Shown in pieces: positions 44,276 through 52,791 of a DNA stretch of 64,000 nt. Both the position numbers and the translations under genes were made by a program. The DNA is from Croceivirga sp. GTDB lineage: Bacteria; Bacteroidota; Bacteroidia; Flavobacteriales; Flavobacteriaceae. Each line of letters opens with the position of its first letter. Position 1 is the first letter of the stretch. The stretch covers positions 124,001 to 188,000 of the forward strand of contig JANQSA010000085.1 of the NCBI GenBank assembly GCA_028284285.1. Reading direction: 5' to 3'. The notes beneath the pieces are model-generated. The model was not told the DNA's origin, did no database searches, and was given only the letters and a program-made list of their open reading frames with translations.

Positions 44276-46957
44276 TTAAAAGACAAACCGGTAGGTGGCT
44301 TTTAGTAAAAAGATGTTTTGCGGGGTTTGTCCGAAAACATTGTCTTCCAGATTAGCGAATAATCCGTTTGCCGGGTCTCCGGATTGGGAGACGTCCTGGG
44401 ACCACACCAGAAAAATCTCCGAACCGGGAATATACTCCCATCGAACGACCAGGTTGGAACGGAATTGCACAAAGGCAAAGTCAGGATCATCAAAAGTAAA
44501 ATCCACTGTCCCGTCCAAATCTTCATCTACTGAAAAGGTGTCTTCTTCAAAAGCTACCTGATTGGTATCGTACTGTAAAAATCGATTGTTGAATTCACGG
44601 GCTGTAGCGTCGGTTACGTGTTTAAAATTGGAATATCTCCCCCGGGAGATAAACGGTTGCCCCCAATACTGTACGGTAAGGTTAGGATTGATATTGTAGT
44701 TCAGTCGAACAGACATGCTTAGGGTCCGTTGTTCAATTTCCCCATTCAAATAGCGTACTCCGTTCGTGATGTCAATATTATCTATGTACTGTAATTTATC
44801 GTTGTTGATACTGTACTGCGGAAATACAGATATACGTAGGGCATCTATGGGTTGGTAACGGAACCCAAATTCCACACTGTACCGCTGAATGGAGTTATCC
44901 AGCGCCCTGGCACCATTGTGGAAAAACTGTAGGCGCAGCTTTTTTCTATTATCCGTTCTAACACTATTCCAAAAACTCATTTCGGGAGAGCGGCGTAACC
45001 TTGGGCCGCCCCTGAGGGCAAAGTTATCGTATTGAATTGGCACATAATTGACACCCAGATTGGTAAACCAGTTGTTGTCCCAATTTTGCCAGCTGTTGGT
45101 ATTAAATCGCAGTTGATTGTGATTGCCGCCAAAGTCCCAAACACTCCAATGGTTGTAATTGATCCCTACCCTTCTAAAGGTACTGTCCGGTTTTAACGTC
45201 CGGTATCCGATCCAGGTGTAATGGCGAATATCGTCGGATTCCCGTTGAAACCCGATATCATTCATTTCCAATTCCGGGGAGCGCCAGGTTCCTCCTGTTT
45301 CAAACATGAAATGGCCATCCCCTACTTTCCCCAGTTGCAGGTTGCCCCCGGTACCGGTCAAAGAAGTGCGCTCTTCGTCCACGGATACATGGTCCGCATC
45401 CACCCTTTGGAATAGGTGGGTAATGGACTCCTGGGTAGCACGAATAGCTTCTTCGCTTCCTTCTATGTGGCTCCAATTAATATTTCCGCCAACATACCAG
45501 TCGCGATCATGCCATTGATGCTTGAAATCAAATCCTCCGGTATAGGCAGAACGATGAAGGAAGCTCACATTCTCTGCCAAAGCATCCCGGTTAACCGCTG
45601 TGAAAATTCCTCCGATATAGGAATTGCGTTCGTTAAAATCCTTTTGCAATCTCCCTACAAAATAATTGGTGAGTGGTTCCACCACTTCCCTACGGCGTTC
45701 TCCATTGTTATCTATAGTCGCGTATTTTTCTGCGGTAACACTCTCCAAAACCCCTATGGCCCAACCATCCTTGGTCTTTCCGCTAAATTTTGCTGCTCCA
45801 ATGATCTGGGTATTATCCGGAATATCAACAAACTCACCATCCGCACTATCCGGGGAACCCTGAGGACTACGCCCTATACGCCTGCTGTAGAACACATTGT
45901 CAAATCCAAAGGTGTTGCCGGCCTGTGATTGGGAAAGATTAAAATTGAAGATATTGTTGTTTTCTACAAAAAAAGGACGTTGTTCACGGAAGAAGATCTG
46001 GAAACCATCCAGTGCAATCGCCGAAGGGTCAGCCTCTACCTGTCCAAAATCCGGGTTTACCGTTAAATCCAGGGTGAGATCGTTGGTGATCCCGATCTTG
46101 GCGTCCAGTCCGAAGTTAATATCCGTCTCATTACCATCACGGAAAGGATTGCCTTCCTCCGCTTCATAGGTCTCGCCACTGGCTACCGTATAGGGTTGAA
46201 TTTCCAACTGATGTTGGGATTCTATGTTTTTAAGCCCGTGTAACTCCCCAAACTCGCTTACCCATCCCGGTGCATCCAGGGGAATACGCTGCCAAAGCGA
46301 ACGCTCTTCCGCTCTAAAAAAACGCCGGGTAGATTGCAGCCCCCAAACCTGTTCCGCTTCCTTTCCGAATTTTATCTGGCTAAAAGGGATTTTTAATTCA
46401 GCCGTCCATCCCTCATCGTCCACATGGGTCCTGGTATACCAAATGGGATTCCAGCTATCGTCCCAGTTATTCCCATTTTCAGAAACCAGCTCATCTCCCT
46501 TTACACCAGCGGCGGTCACTGTAAAAGAGAAGGCGGTGCGCTTATCATGATAACTATCTATGTTGAATTCTACCCAATCCCCGTCAAAGCCATCCCTCCT
46601 GGACATTCGCTTCACGATATTCTCCGGCTCCCCGTCTAAACAACGCACTCCTATATAAAGGAACTTACTGTCATAAACGATCTTAAATTTGGTTTGATAG
46701 CTGGGCGGGGTATTCTCATCCGGCCTGTTCTCGATGTAATCCCCAGCCCAATCTACCGTTTCCCAGATGGGATCGTTCAACAAGCCGTCAATAGTTGGAG
46801 GGGAATCCTCGCCAATGCCCCGGGTCACATATATTTTCTTTGGAATTACATCAGAGGCATCCGCATCGTTCACTTTGGCATCTGCCTCTGCTATATCCTG
46901 GGAAAATGTAAACGCCCCGATGAAAAGAACACAAAGTGCCAGGGTTGGTTTAAACAC
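44276..46957 (-). CDS. CBM9-DUF5916 outer-membrane beta-barrel protein
   Basis: 893 residues, starting at GTG 46957 (codon reads MFKPTLALCVLFIGAFTFSQ as signal). An N-terminal carbohydrate-binding family 9 domain (about 50-235: PTIDGLLNDPIWE, KFKIVYDSKFLYIGVRC, WTAELKIPFSQIKFG) is joined to the DUF5916 barrel (about 240-893, INFGLDAKIGITNDLTLDLTVNPDFGQVEADPS and IFFREQRPFFVEN). The last residue is Phe after LLKATYRFV, the usual outer-membrane barrel ending. Probably involved in glycan or polymer binding or uptake at the surface; exact role unknown. Confidence 0.9.
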   Translation of the reverse strand: MFKPTLALCVLFIGAFTFSQDIAEADAKVNDADASDVIPKKIYVTRGIGEDSPPTIDGLLNDPIWETVDWAGDYIENRPDENTPPSYQTKFKIVYDSKFLYIGVRCLDGEPENIVKRMSRRDGFDGDWVEFNIDSYHDKRTAFSFTVTAAGVKGDELVSENGNNWDDSWNPIWYTRTHVDDEGWTAELKIPFSQIKFGKEAEQVWGLQSTRRFFRAEERSLWQRIPLDAPGWVSEFGELHGLKNIESQHQLEIQPYTVASGETYEAEEGNPFRDGNETDINFGLDAKIGITNDLTLDLTVNPDFGQVEADPSAIALDGFQIFFREQRPFFVENNNIFNFNLSQSQAGNTFGFDNVFYSRRIGRSPQGSPDSADGEFVDIPDNTQIIGAAKFSGKTKDGWAIGVLESVTAEKYATIDNNGERRREVVEPLTNYFVGRLQKDFNERNSYIGGIFTAVNRDALAENVSFLHRSAYTGGFDFKHQWHDRDWYVGGNINWSHIEGSEEAIRATQESITHLFQRVDADHVSVDEERTSLTGTGGNLQLGKVGDGHFMFETGGTWRSPELEMNDIGFQRESDDIRHYTWIGYRTLKPDSTFRRVGINYNHWSVWDFGGNHNQLRFNTNSWQNWDNNWFTNLGVNYVPIQYDNFALRGGPRLRRSPEMSFWNSVRTDNRKKLRLQFFHNGARALDNSIQRYSVEFGFRYQPIDALRISVFPQYSINNDKLQYIDNIDITNGVRYLNGEIEQRTLSMSVRLNYNINPNLTVQYWGQPFISRGRYSNFKHVTDATAREFNNRFLQYDTNQVAFEEDTFSVDEDLDGTVDFTFDDPDFAFVQFRSNLVVRWEYIPGSEIFLVWSQDVSQSGDPANGLFANLEDNVFGQTPQNIFLLKATYRFVF

Positions 46958-47113
46958 GACTGCTCGTTCTTTGATTGCTACGAATTAAAGACTTGCCCGG
47001 GCACAAACAGTTACAGTTTCCAAAAAAAAATTAGTTTTTTTAACATTTAAAGGCGCCCTGGATTCCGGTATTTCGAGCTACCCCAAAAATGAAGAAATAT
47101 TCCTTGCCATACA

Positions 47114-47144
47114 TTTGTAATTCAATTGAATAATTGTACATTTG
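47114..47144 (+). promoter_or_regulatory. Bacteroidota-type promoter of rplM-rpsI
   Basis: TTTG (47114-47117), exactly 19 nt, then TACATTTG (47137-47144): a full match to TTTG-N19-TAnnTTTG. It leaves a leader of about 40 nt before rplM. Confidence 0.85.
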
Positions 47145-47190
47145 CAGCCCGTTTTAAGAGGCGGAACTTTTAATAATACCTTTCGAGGAA

Positions 47191-47646
47191 ATGGATACAT
47201 TAAGTTACAAGACAATTTCTGCAAACCAATCTACTATCAATAAAGAGTGGTTGCTAGTTGATGCCGAAGGACAAACATTGGGTAGATTAGCTTCTAAAGT
47301 GGCCAAAATTCTACGCGGCAAGTACAAGCCCAATTTTACACCTCATGTAGATTGTGGCGACAACGTGATTATCATTAATGCTGAAAAAATACAGTTGAGC
47401 GGCAACAAATGGGATGATAAAACCTATCTGAGGTATACGGGTTATCCCGGTGGACAACGCTCTACAAAGGCCACTGAAATGCTGGAGAACCATCCTGAGC
47501 GGATCATCGAAAAATCAGTGAAAGGTATGTTACCCAAAAACCGACTCGGTGCGGAGATATTTCGAAACCTGAAAGTGTATGCGGGAACGGAACACAAGCA
47601 CGAAGCGCAAAAACCCAGAGCCATTAATTTAAACGACTACAAATAA
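47191..47646 (+). CDS. rplM: Ribosomal protein L13
   Basis: 151 residues of the 50S subunit protein L13. Signature parts: [61 protein letters not shown] and GMLPKNRLG. First gene of the rplM-rpsI unit under a consensus promoter. Its stop codon shares one base with the rpsI start (TAATG), so the two are translationally coupled. Confidence 0.98.
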   Translation: MDTLSYKTISANQSTINKEWLLVDAEGQTLGRLASKVAKILRGKYKPNFTPHVDCGDNVIIINAEKIQLSGNKWDDKTYLRYTGYPGGQRSTKATEMLENHPERIIEKSVKGMLPKNRLGAEIFRNLKVYAGTEHKHEAQKPRAINLNDYK

Positions 47647-48032
47647 TGGAGGTAGTTCATAAAATCGGCAGGCGAAAAACTGCCGTAGCAAGAGTATATA
47701 TTTCAGAAGGAAAAGGAGATATCACTGTTAATGATAGAAAATTAGAGGACTATTTTACTACGGCTCCTCTACAATACAAAGTAAAACAGCCGTTTACCCT
47801 TACCAATGTTGACGGGAACTATGATGTAAAAGTAAACGTCTATGGCGGTGGTATTACGGGACAAGCAGAAGCAGTACGATTAGCGTTATCCAGAGCCATG
47901 TGCCAGATAAACGAAGAAAACAGGGAGATTTTAAAACCTGAAGGACTGCTTACCCGGGACCCCCGAATGGTAGAGCGTAAAAAGTACGGTCAAAAGAAAG
48001 CAAGAAAGAAATTCCAATTCTCCAAACGATAG
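47646..48032 (+). CDS. rpsI: Ribosomal protein S9
   Basis: 128 residues. 30S protein S9 with the N-terminal IGRRKTAVARVYISEGKG, the middle GGGITGQAEAVRLALSRAM and the basic C-terminal tail RDPRMVERKKYGQKKARKKFQFSKR that reaches the P-site tRNA. Coupled to rplM by a one-base overlap. A 246-nt spacer before rpsB holds several hairpins. Confidence 0.98.
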   Translation: MEVVHKIGRRKTAVARVYISEGKGDITVNDRKLEDYFTTAPLQYKVKQPFTLTNVDGNYDVKVNVYGGGITGQAEAVRLALSRAMCQINEENREILKPEGLLTRDPRMVERKKYGQKKARKKFQFSKR

Positions 48033-48076
48033 AATTGAATTTGGGTTCACTCCTCCTTGGGAGTTGGGAAAATTAA

Positions 48077-48241
48077 GGATACTTTATCGTATCCAATACT
48101 ATGAAGTTCATTGAAAAATCCGGCCATTGCTGTCGGTATTAAATTTTAAATCAAGTTGTCGTTGTTCCAAAGGGCCATTCGACTTTTTGGAAATTAGTTT
48201 AGCATCTAAATGACCAGGGCGAAGCGTAGCTGACCACCTGG
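48077..48241 (+). promoter_or_regulatory. Candidate structured leader of rpsB
   Basis: Three stems are visible: GGATAC (48077-48082)/GTATCC (48089-48094), TTTAG-cat-CTAAA (48198-48210), and CCAGG (48214-48218)/CCTGG (48237-48241). S2 operons are commonly autoregulated through a 5' leader. This is a plausible counterpart, but no known family was matched. Confidence 0.4.
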
Positions 48242-48278
48242 CATTGCTATCTCAACGGAACGTAAACTAAAGTAAAAA

Positions 48279-49412
48279 ATGGCAAACAACATTGAAGTAA
48301 AAAACTTATTGGAAGCTGGTGTCCACTTTGGACACCTTACAAGAAAATGGAACCCCAATATGGCGCCCTACATCTACATGGAGCGCAACGGGATCCACGT
48401 AATTAATCTTTACAAAACAGCAGCTAAATTGGAAGAGGCGAAGGAAGCCTTGAAAAAAATTGCTGCTTCGGGTCGTAAAATCCTTTTTGTGGCCACCAAA
48501 AAACAAGCTAAGGACATAGTAGCGGACAAAGTAGCCAAGGTAAACATGCCCTACATTACGGAAAGATGGCCTGGTGGCATGTTAACCAACTTTGTAACTA
48601 TCCGAAAAGCGGTTAAAAAAATGACCGCGATCGACCGAATGAAAAAAGATGGGACGTTCAACACCCTATCTAAAAAAGAACGCTTACAGGTAGATCGTTT
48701 GCGGGAAAAGTTAGAGAAGAATTTAGGCTCTATTGCAGATATGACCCGTCTTCCCGGAGCTATCTTTATCGTGGATACCATGCGGGAGCATATCGCGGTA
48801 AAAGAAGCCCAAAAATTGAACATTCCCATTTTTGCGATGGTGGATACCAATTCGGATCCCCGACCTATTGATTTTGTCATTCCTTCCAATGATGATGCCG
48901 GTAAATCCATAGATATCATTTTGGCCGAAGTAACCAGTGCGGTAGCTGAAGGCCTGGCGGAACGCAAAGCGGATAGGTTAGCGGAAAAAGAAACGGCTGC
49001 TGAGGCACCTGCAACAAAAGAAGCTCCTGCAACAAAAGAAGCTCCTGCAACAAAAGAGGCTCCTGCTGCTAAAGAGACCACTGAGGTTAAACCACAAGAG
49101 GTGGCAACAGTTGCTACTCCCGAGGCAACGGAAAAATCCGCTGCGCCGGATGACCTTACTAAAATTGAAGGTATTGGTCCGAAAACCGCAGAAGCGCTAC
49201 AAGCTAATGGAATACTCACCTATGCCGATTTAGCCAGGGCGTCTGCCGAAAATGTAAAAACCACGTTAACCGAAGCCAGCCCTCGCCTGGCACACCTTGA
49301 GCCTGCATCATGGCCAAAACAGGCTCAGATGGCAGCTGATGGTAAGTGGGATGAGCTTAAGGAATGGCAGGACAAGGTCAAAGGAGGTATAGAAGAAGAT
49401 TCCGAAGAGTAA
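48279..49412 (+). CDS. rpsB: Ribosomal protein S2 with C-terminal repeat linker and helix-hairpin-helix domain
   Basis: 377 residues, about 130 more than typical S2. Residues 1-235 are canonical S2 (LLEAGVHFGHLTRKWNPNM, ITERWPGGMLTNFVTIRK, PGAIFIVDTMREHIAVKEA, DTNSDPRPIDFVIPSNDDA). Residues 243-266 are four APATKE-type hexapeptides, encoded by an 18-bp tandem repeat. The tail (about 290-377) is a helix-hairpin-helix domain (DDLTKIEGIGPKTAEALQANGI) with TYADLARAS and a Trp-containing helical end, like DUF4332-type modules. Its role on the ribosome is unknown; nucleic-acid binding is inferred. tsf follows 70 bp downstream. Confidence 0.95.
   Translation: MANNIEVKNLLEAGVHFGHLTRKWNPNMAPYIYMERNGIHVINLYKTAAKLEEAKEALKKIAASGRKILFVATKKQAKDIVADKVAKVNMPYITERWPGGMLTNFVTIRKAVKKMTAIDRMKKDGTFNTLSKKERLQVDRLREKLEKNLGSIADMTRLPGAIFIVDTMREHIAVKEAQKLNIPIFAMVDTNSDPRPIDFVIPSNDDAGKSIDIILAEVTSAVAEGLAERKADRLAEKETAAEAPATKEAPATKEAPATKEAPAAKETTEVKPQEVATVATPEATEKSAAPDDLTKIEGIGPKTAEALQANGILTYADLARASAENVKTTLTEASPRLAHLEPASWPKQAQMAADGKWDELKEWQDKVKGGIEEDSEE
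49005..49076 (+). repeat. 18-bp tandem repeat inside rpsB (4 units)
   Basis: Four in-frame 18-base units, GCACCTGCAACAAAAGAA-like, three nearly identical and the last diverged, encoding APATKE x3 and APAAKE. Unit-number change by slippage would keep the frame. Confidence 0.9.
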
Positions 49413-49433
49413 TTTAACGTTGTACTAAACCCG

Positions 49434-49450
49434 AACACAATCTTTGTGTT
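49434..49450 (+). promoter_or_regulatory. Hairpin between rpsB and tsf
   Basis: AACACAA-tct-TTGTGTT, a perfect 7-bp stem 33 nt before the tsf start, followed by an imperfect T-rich stretch (TTACTTTACA). It may partly terminate or adjust tsf levels. Confidence 0.45.
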
Positions 49451-49482
49451 TTACTTTACATAAATTTTAAATCCAAGAACAA

Positions 49483-50307
49483 ATGGCAAAAATTACCGCC
49501 GCTGATGTAAATAAATTGAGAAAAGCCACCGGAGCAGGTATGATGGACTGCAAAAACGCTTTGGTAGAAGCTGATGGTGATTTTGAAAAAGCAATTGAGA
49601 TCCTTAGAAAAAAAGGACAAAAAGTGGCTGCCAAGCGAGCCGATCGGGAATCTTCCGAAGGGGCTGCGATCGCCAAAGTAAATACTGAGAATACGGTTGG
49701 CGTGATCATTTCTTTGAACTGCGAGACCGACTTTGTGGCCAAGAACGAAGGATTTGTGCAATTAGCTCACGAACTGGCAGAACTTGCTCTTGATTTTGAG
49801 GATAAATCAGCATTTCTGGCTGCACAATTTAACGGTATGACCGTTGCTGAAAAGCTAACCGAACAAACCGGTGTGATCGGAGAAAAGATCGAGATCGGCA
49901 GTTTTGAGAAGCTAAATGCTCCTTTTGTGGGTTCGTATATCCATGCCGGGAATAAAATAGCCACTCTGGCCGGACTTTCTGCTGATGTTGAGGGTGTTGC
50001 TACTGCTGCCAAAGATGTAGCCATGCAGGCTGCCGCCATGAATCCTGTGGCACTTAATGAAGAAGCTGTAGATCAATCTACTATTGATAAAGAGATTGAA
50101 ATTGCCAAAGAGCAACTACGCCAGGAAGGTAAGCCGGAAAATATGTTGGACAATATTGCCAAAGGAAAGCTTAATCGCTTCTTTAAAGACAATACTTTGG
50201 TAAACCAGGCTTTTATTAAGGATGGGAAGCAAAGTGTTGCCCAGTATGTTAAATCTGTAGATTCAGGCTTGGAAGTGACCGGCTTTTCAAGGGTTGCTTT
50301 AGGATAA
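49483..50307 (+). CDS. tsf: Elongation factor Ts
   Basis: 274 residues. Nucleotide exchange factor for EF-Tu. N-terminal UBA-like part AADVNKLRKATGAGMMDCKNALVEADGDFEKAIEILRKKGQKVAAKRADR, then VISLNCETDFVAKNEGF (EF-Ts signature) and the dimerisation domain. A strong terminator follows at 50332. Usually pyrH comes next; here a minus-strand block of 4.8 kb separates them. Confidence 0.97.
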   Translation: MAKITAADVNKLRKATGAGMMDCKNALVEADGDFEKAIEILRKKGQKVAAKRADRESSEGAAIAKVNTENTVGVIISLNCETDFVAKNEGFVQLAHELAELALDFEDKSAFLAAQFNGMTVAEKLTEQTGVIGEKIEIGSFEKLNAPFVGSYIHAGNKIATLAGLSADVEGVATAAKDVAMQAAAMNPVALNEEAVDQSTIDKEIEIAKEQLRQEGKPENMLDNIAKGKLNRFFKDNTLVNQAFIKDGKQSVAQYVKSVDSGLEVTGFSRVALG

Positions 50308-50331
50308 GTTCAAAATCTAACGTAAATAAGA

Positions 50332-50367
50332 AAAAGACCGCTACCTTCTTGGAGCGGTCTTTTTTTG
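50332..50367 (+). terminator. Terminator of tsf
   Basis: AAAAAGACCGCT ... AGCGGTCTTTTTTT: 10-bp stem with T-run, 25 nt after the tsf stop. On the minus strand the same DNA encodes the last codons of the orphaned TPR tail. Confidence 0.88.
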
Positions 50368-50517
50368 ATCTTTTAACTTCTTTATTTTTTTGTTCATAAG
50401 TGTATTGTAATCATACTCATTGTTCACATTAAGCCTAATTCCTTCCCGATAAAAATGAATGGCCTGGTCAATATCACCTTTTTTCTCCAAACCCTCAGCA
50501 TAACCCGCTTGTGACAC
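50341..50517 (-). pseudogene. Orphaned C-terminal TPR tail of the beta-lactamase family gene
   Basis: Directly after the TAG stop of the neighbouring gene, the same frame stays open for 58 more codons and ends at TAG 50341-50343. The encoded peptide VSQAGYAEGLEKKGDIDQAIHFYREG continues as a tetratricopeptide helix pair (shown here in part) and then NNEYDYNTLMNKKIKKLKDQ. It has no start codon of its own in a sensible place. The best reading is that a Tyr codon mutated to TAG (DW-stop-VSQAGYAEG), splitting one ORF, unless the stop is read through or is a sequencing error. Confidence 0.8.
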
Positions 50518-51807
50518 CTACCAGTCAGGATTGACCTCAGCGTTCATTTGATATACCAAACAGGCTTCTTCTATATTCTCAGAACGGAAAAATGAATTTC
50601 CGATACTATTGATATTCCATTTCAGATTATCGAAACCATAGGCTGAATCCTGTTCCCTTAATTTTGTAAAGGTTCTTTTGGCATTTTCATAGTTTCTACC
50701 CAGTATTTGCCTCATAACCTCCTGTTCCAATACCAATGACTCCGTGTGTTCGTTTGTGATAATTTTCGAAATATCATTAATAATCAAATCATAACCAGGA
50801 TGCAGATAACCATTAGACACCAAAATAATGGTCATATTCATATCAGGGAATTTTCTAAAACCAGAAAGGTTTCCTCCGGTAAATCCATAGGAAATTTTGT
50901 TATCCACATTATAGATTCCCCAGCCATGCAGAAATGTATCTTTTTTGCTGTGGAATTGAAAAGGGGTCCACATTTGGGTTTTGGTTTCTTCTTTTAGTAA
51001 TTCATTGTTGTCCAATCTTCCATTCCATGCGATAAACTCATCTAAAGAAATATTCAGACCATTCCCGGAATGTGCTCTTGTTCCAAAGTTTAATGTATCC
51101 CTTCGGAATGAACCCTTTTCCGGATCATAATAATATCGCGGAGACCTGTTTTCAATTTCTTTCTTTGAATTGGATGAAAAAAAAGCTCCACCCCTGGAAT
51201 GCGGAAATTGGTTTTTCAGAATATACCCATCAAATGATGATCCGGTTACTTTCTCGATAATCTTGGCCAGCAGCCAATAATTGGTCTGATTGTATCGAAA
51301 TTGATTTCCGGTTTCAAAATCCATTTGGTCTTCTAACAATCTTTCCAGTACTTCCTCATCGGATAAACCAATGGGGTACCTCAAATCGGGCAAACCCGAA
51401 GAATGGGTTAGTAAGTGTTCAATGTTCACTTTCCTCCAGGAAACGGGAAGGTGGTCAAAATACATCGAGATTTTATCCTTTAGGGAAACCTTTCCAGTTT
51501 CGATAAGTTGAAATATTCCCGTTGCCGTTATCAATTTGGTAGTGGAAAAAACCCTAAAAACAGTTGTATCCGTGACCGGTATGTTACTCGCTATTGATGC
51601 TTTGCCTAAACACGAACGGTAGATCACTTCATCATCATCTATAATCGCTAAAGCCAAACCAGGGATGTTATGAATCTCCATGGCAGCATGTAAATAAGCA
51701 TCTAAATCCTTCTTTTTTTCTTCTGATAGTACTTTCTGATGATTCTCCTTACAGGAGATTAGAAATACGATCAAAGCCGATAAAAGCGTTATCTTATGGA
51801 TGTTCAT
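50518..51807 (-). CDS. Serine hydrolase of the beta-lactamase (PF00144) family, C-terminally truncated by in-frame TAG
   Basis: 429 residues. Lipoprotein signal with lipobox FLISC (Cys19). Class C beta-lactamase-like fold: nucleophile S88 and K91 in FSTTK, Y172 in FRYNQTNYWLL, and HGWGIYN near the end of the fold (HTG-equivalent). These proteins include DD-peptidases, esterases and peptidases; true beta-lactamase activity is unlikely to be assumed. The catalytic domain is complete. The last 80 residues begin a TPR-like tail that is cut at NPDW by TAG; the coding sense continues for 58 codons beyond. Converges on tsf. Confidence 0.88.
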   Translation of the reverse strand: MNIHKITLLSALIVFLISCKENHQKVLSEEKKKDLDAYLHAAMEIHNIPGLALAIIDDDEVIYRSCLGKASIASNIPVTDTTVFRVFSTTKLITATGIFQLIETGKVSLKDKISMYFDHLPVSWRKVNIEHLLTHSSGLPDLRYPIGLSDEEVLERLLEDQMDFETGNQFRYNQTNYWLLAKIIEKVTGSSFDGYILKNQFPHSRGGAFFSSNSKKEIENRSPRYYYDPEKGSFRRDTLNFGTRAHSGNGLNISLDEFIAWNGRLDNNELLKEETKTQMWTPFQFHSKKDTFLHGWGIYNVDNKISYGFTGGNLSGFRKFPDMNMTIILVSNGYLHPGYDLIINDISKIITNEHTESLVLEQEVMRQILGRNYENAKRTFTKLREQDSAYGFDNLKWNINSIGNSFFRSENIEEACLVYQMNAEVNPDW

Positions 51808-51950
51808 TGTTTTAATTTACAAACCGAACAAGCACTCCATTTAGATATAAAACATGAATACTTGCAACTATTTTGAACATAGTTAAACCTTCTCGATTTG
51901 TTTTTGCAGGCATTAAAAACGGTATAAATAGGCTTAAATCAGGGAACCGT

Positions 51951-52787
51951 CTACTTCGATTTAATCATGATATCACCATTGAAGGTTTTAAACAGCATTT
52001 CCGGGCCCCCACCGTTAATAGTTCCCCTGATCCACTGTTCAATTTTTACCTTGTACTTGCCGGAGGATTTCCCTCTATCTACCTGAGGTTCATTCTTGGA
52101 AACGGCCATATCAAAATCGGTATACACATCGCCCATATCTGATTTTGCCTTGACATTCGCTTTTAAAGACTTTGGAAAAGTCACTTCCACATCCCCGTTA
52201 AAACTGCTAAAGGCCATGTCTTTTCCGTTGGTTATGCTTTCAAAACTTACTTTTAACTCCCCGTTGGTAGTATTGGCTACTACGGAGCCGCTGACCGCTT
52301 CCAAAGTAATATGGCCATTAACATTGCTTATTTCCATCTCACCATTAACCCCCTCAACGGTAATATCTCCGTTATTTATGGTCTTAAGTTCTAAAGCAAA
52401 ATTGGCAGGGACTTTTATGGACAGATCTGTCTTTTTATTCCATAGTTCATTTTGAATTTGCACTACATTATCCTCTTCTTCTGCACTGATATTCAGGCTG
52501 GATGCGGATATTTTTTTCATTCCGGTTTTGCCGCTCTTATTCTTATCCTTTTTCCCGCAATCCCCACAACGCTCTTTCCCTTCACGAATAGTGGCCTTAA
52601 CCATCACTTCCTGGCCTTCATAGCCAACAACATGAATAGAACCGGAAATCTGTCCTACTTCTAATTTACCAGGACTCCCAGGGCTGCTTAAAGGCACCGT
52701 AAACAAGTCTATCTCTTTTGACTGGGCAGAGAGCACTCCTATGGCACAAAACACCCATACTGTCATTATCCTTTTTATAGTCTTCAT
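51951..52787 (-). CDS. DUF4097-family beta-helix protein, exported
   Basis: 278 residues from ATG 52787, which starts the signal peptide MKTIKRIMTVWVFCAIGVLSAQ; the longer frame to 52820 would overlap the upstream gene. The mature part is made of short repeated strands (GDITVEGVNGEMEISNVNGHITLEAVSGSVVANTTNGELKV), the DUF4097 right-handed beta-solenoid pattern. A Cys-Lys-rich insert (KERCGDCGKKDKNKSGK) near residue 75 is unusual. Starts 4 nt after the stop of a second DUF4097 gene. Likely under the ECF sigma factor upstream. Confidence 0.87.
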   Translation of the reverse strand: MKTIKRIMTVWVFCAIGVLSAQSKEIDLFTVPLSSPGSPGKLEVGQISGSIHVVGYEGQEVMVKATIREGKERCGDCGKKDKNKSGKTGMKKISASSLNISAEEEDNVVQIQNELWNKKTDLSIKVPANFALELKTINNGDITVEGVNGEMEISNVNGHITLEAVSGSVVANTTNGELKVSFESITNGKDMAFSSFNGDVEVTFPKSLKANVKAKSDMGDVYTDFDMAVSKNEPQVDRGKSSGKYKVKIEQWIRGTINGGGPEMLFKTFNGDIMIKSK

Positions 52788-52791
52788 AGCG

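Noticed and set aside
49005-49076. CRISPR-like or satellite array
   Set aside because: The repeat is 18 bp with no spacers and codes in frame for a protein linker.
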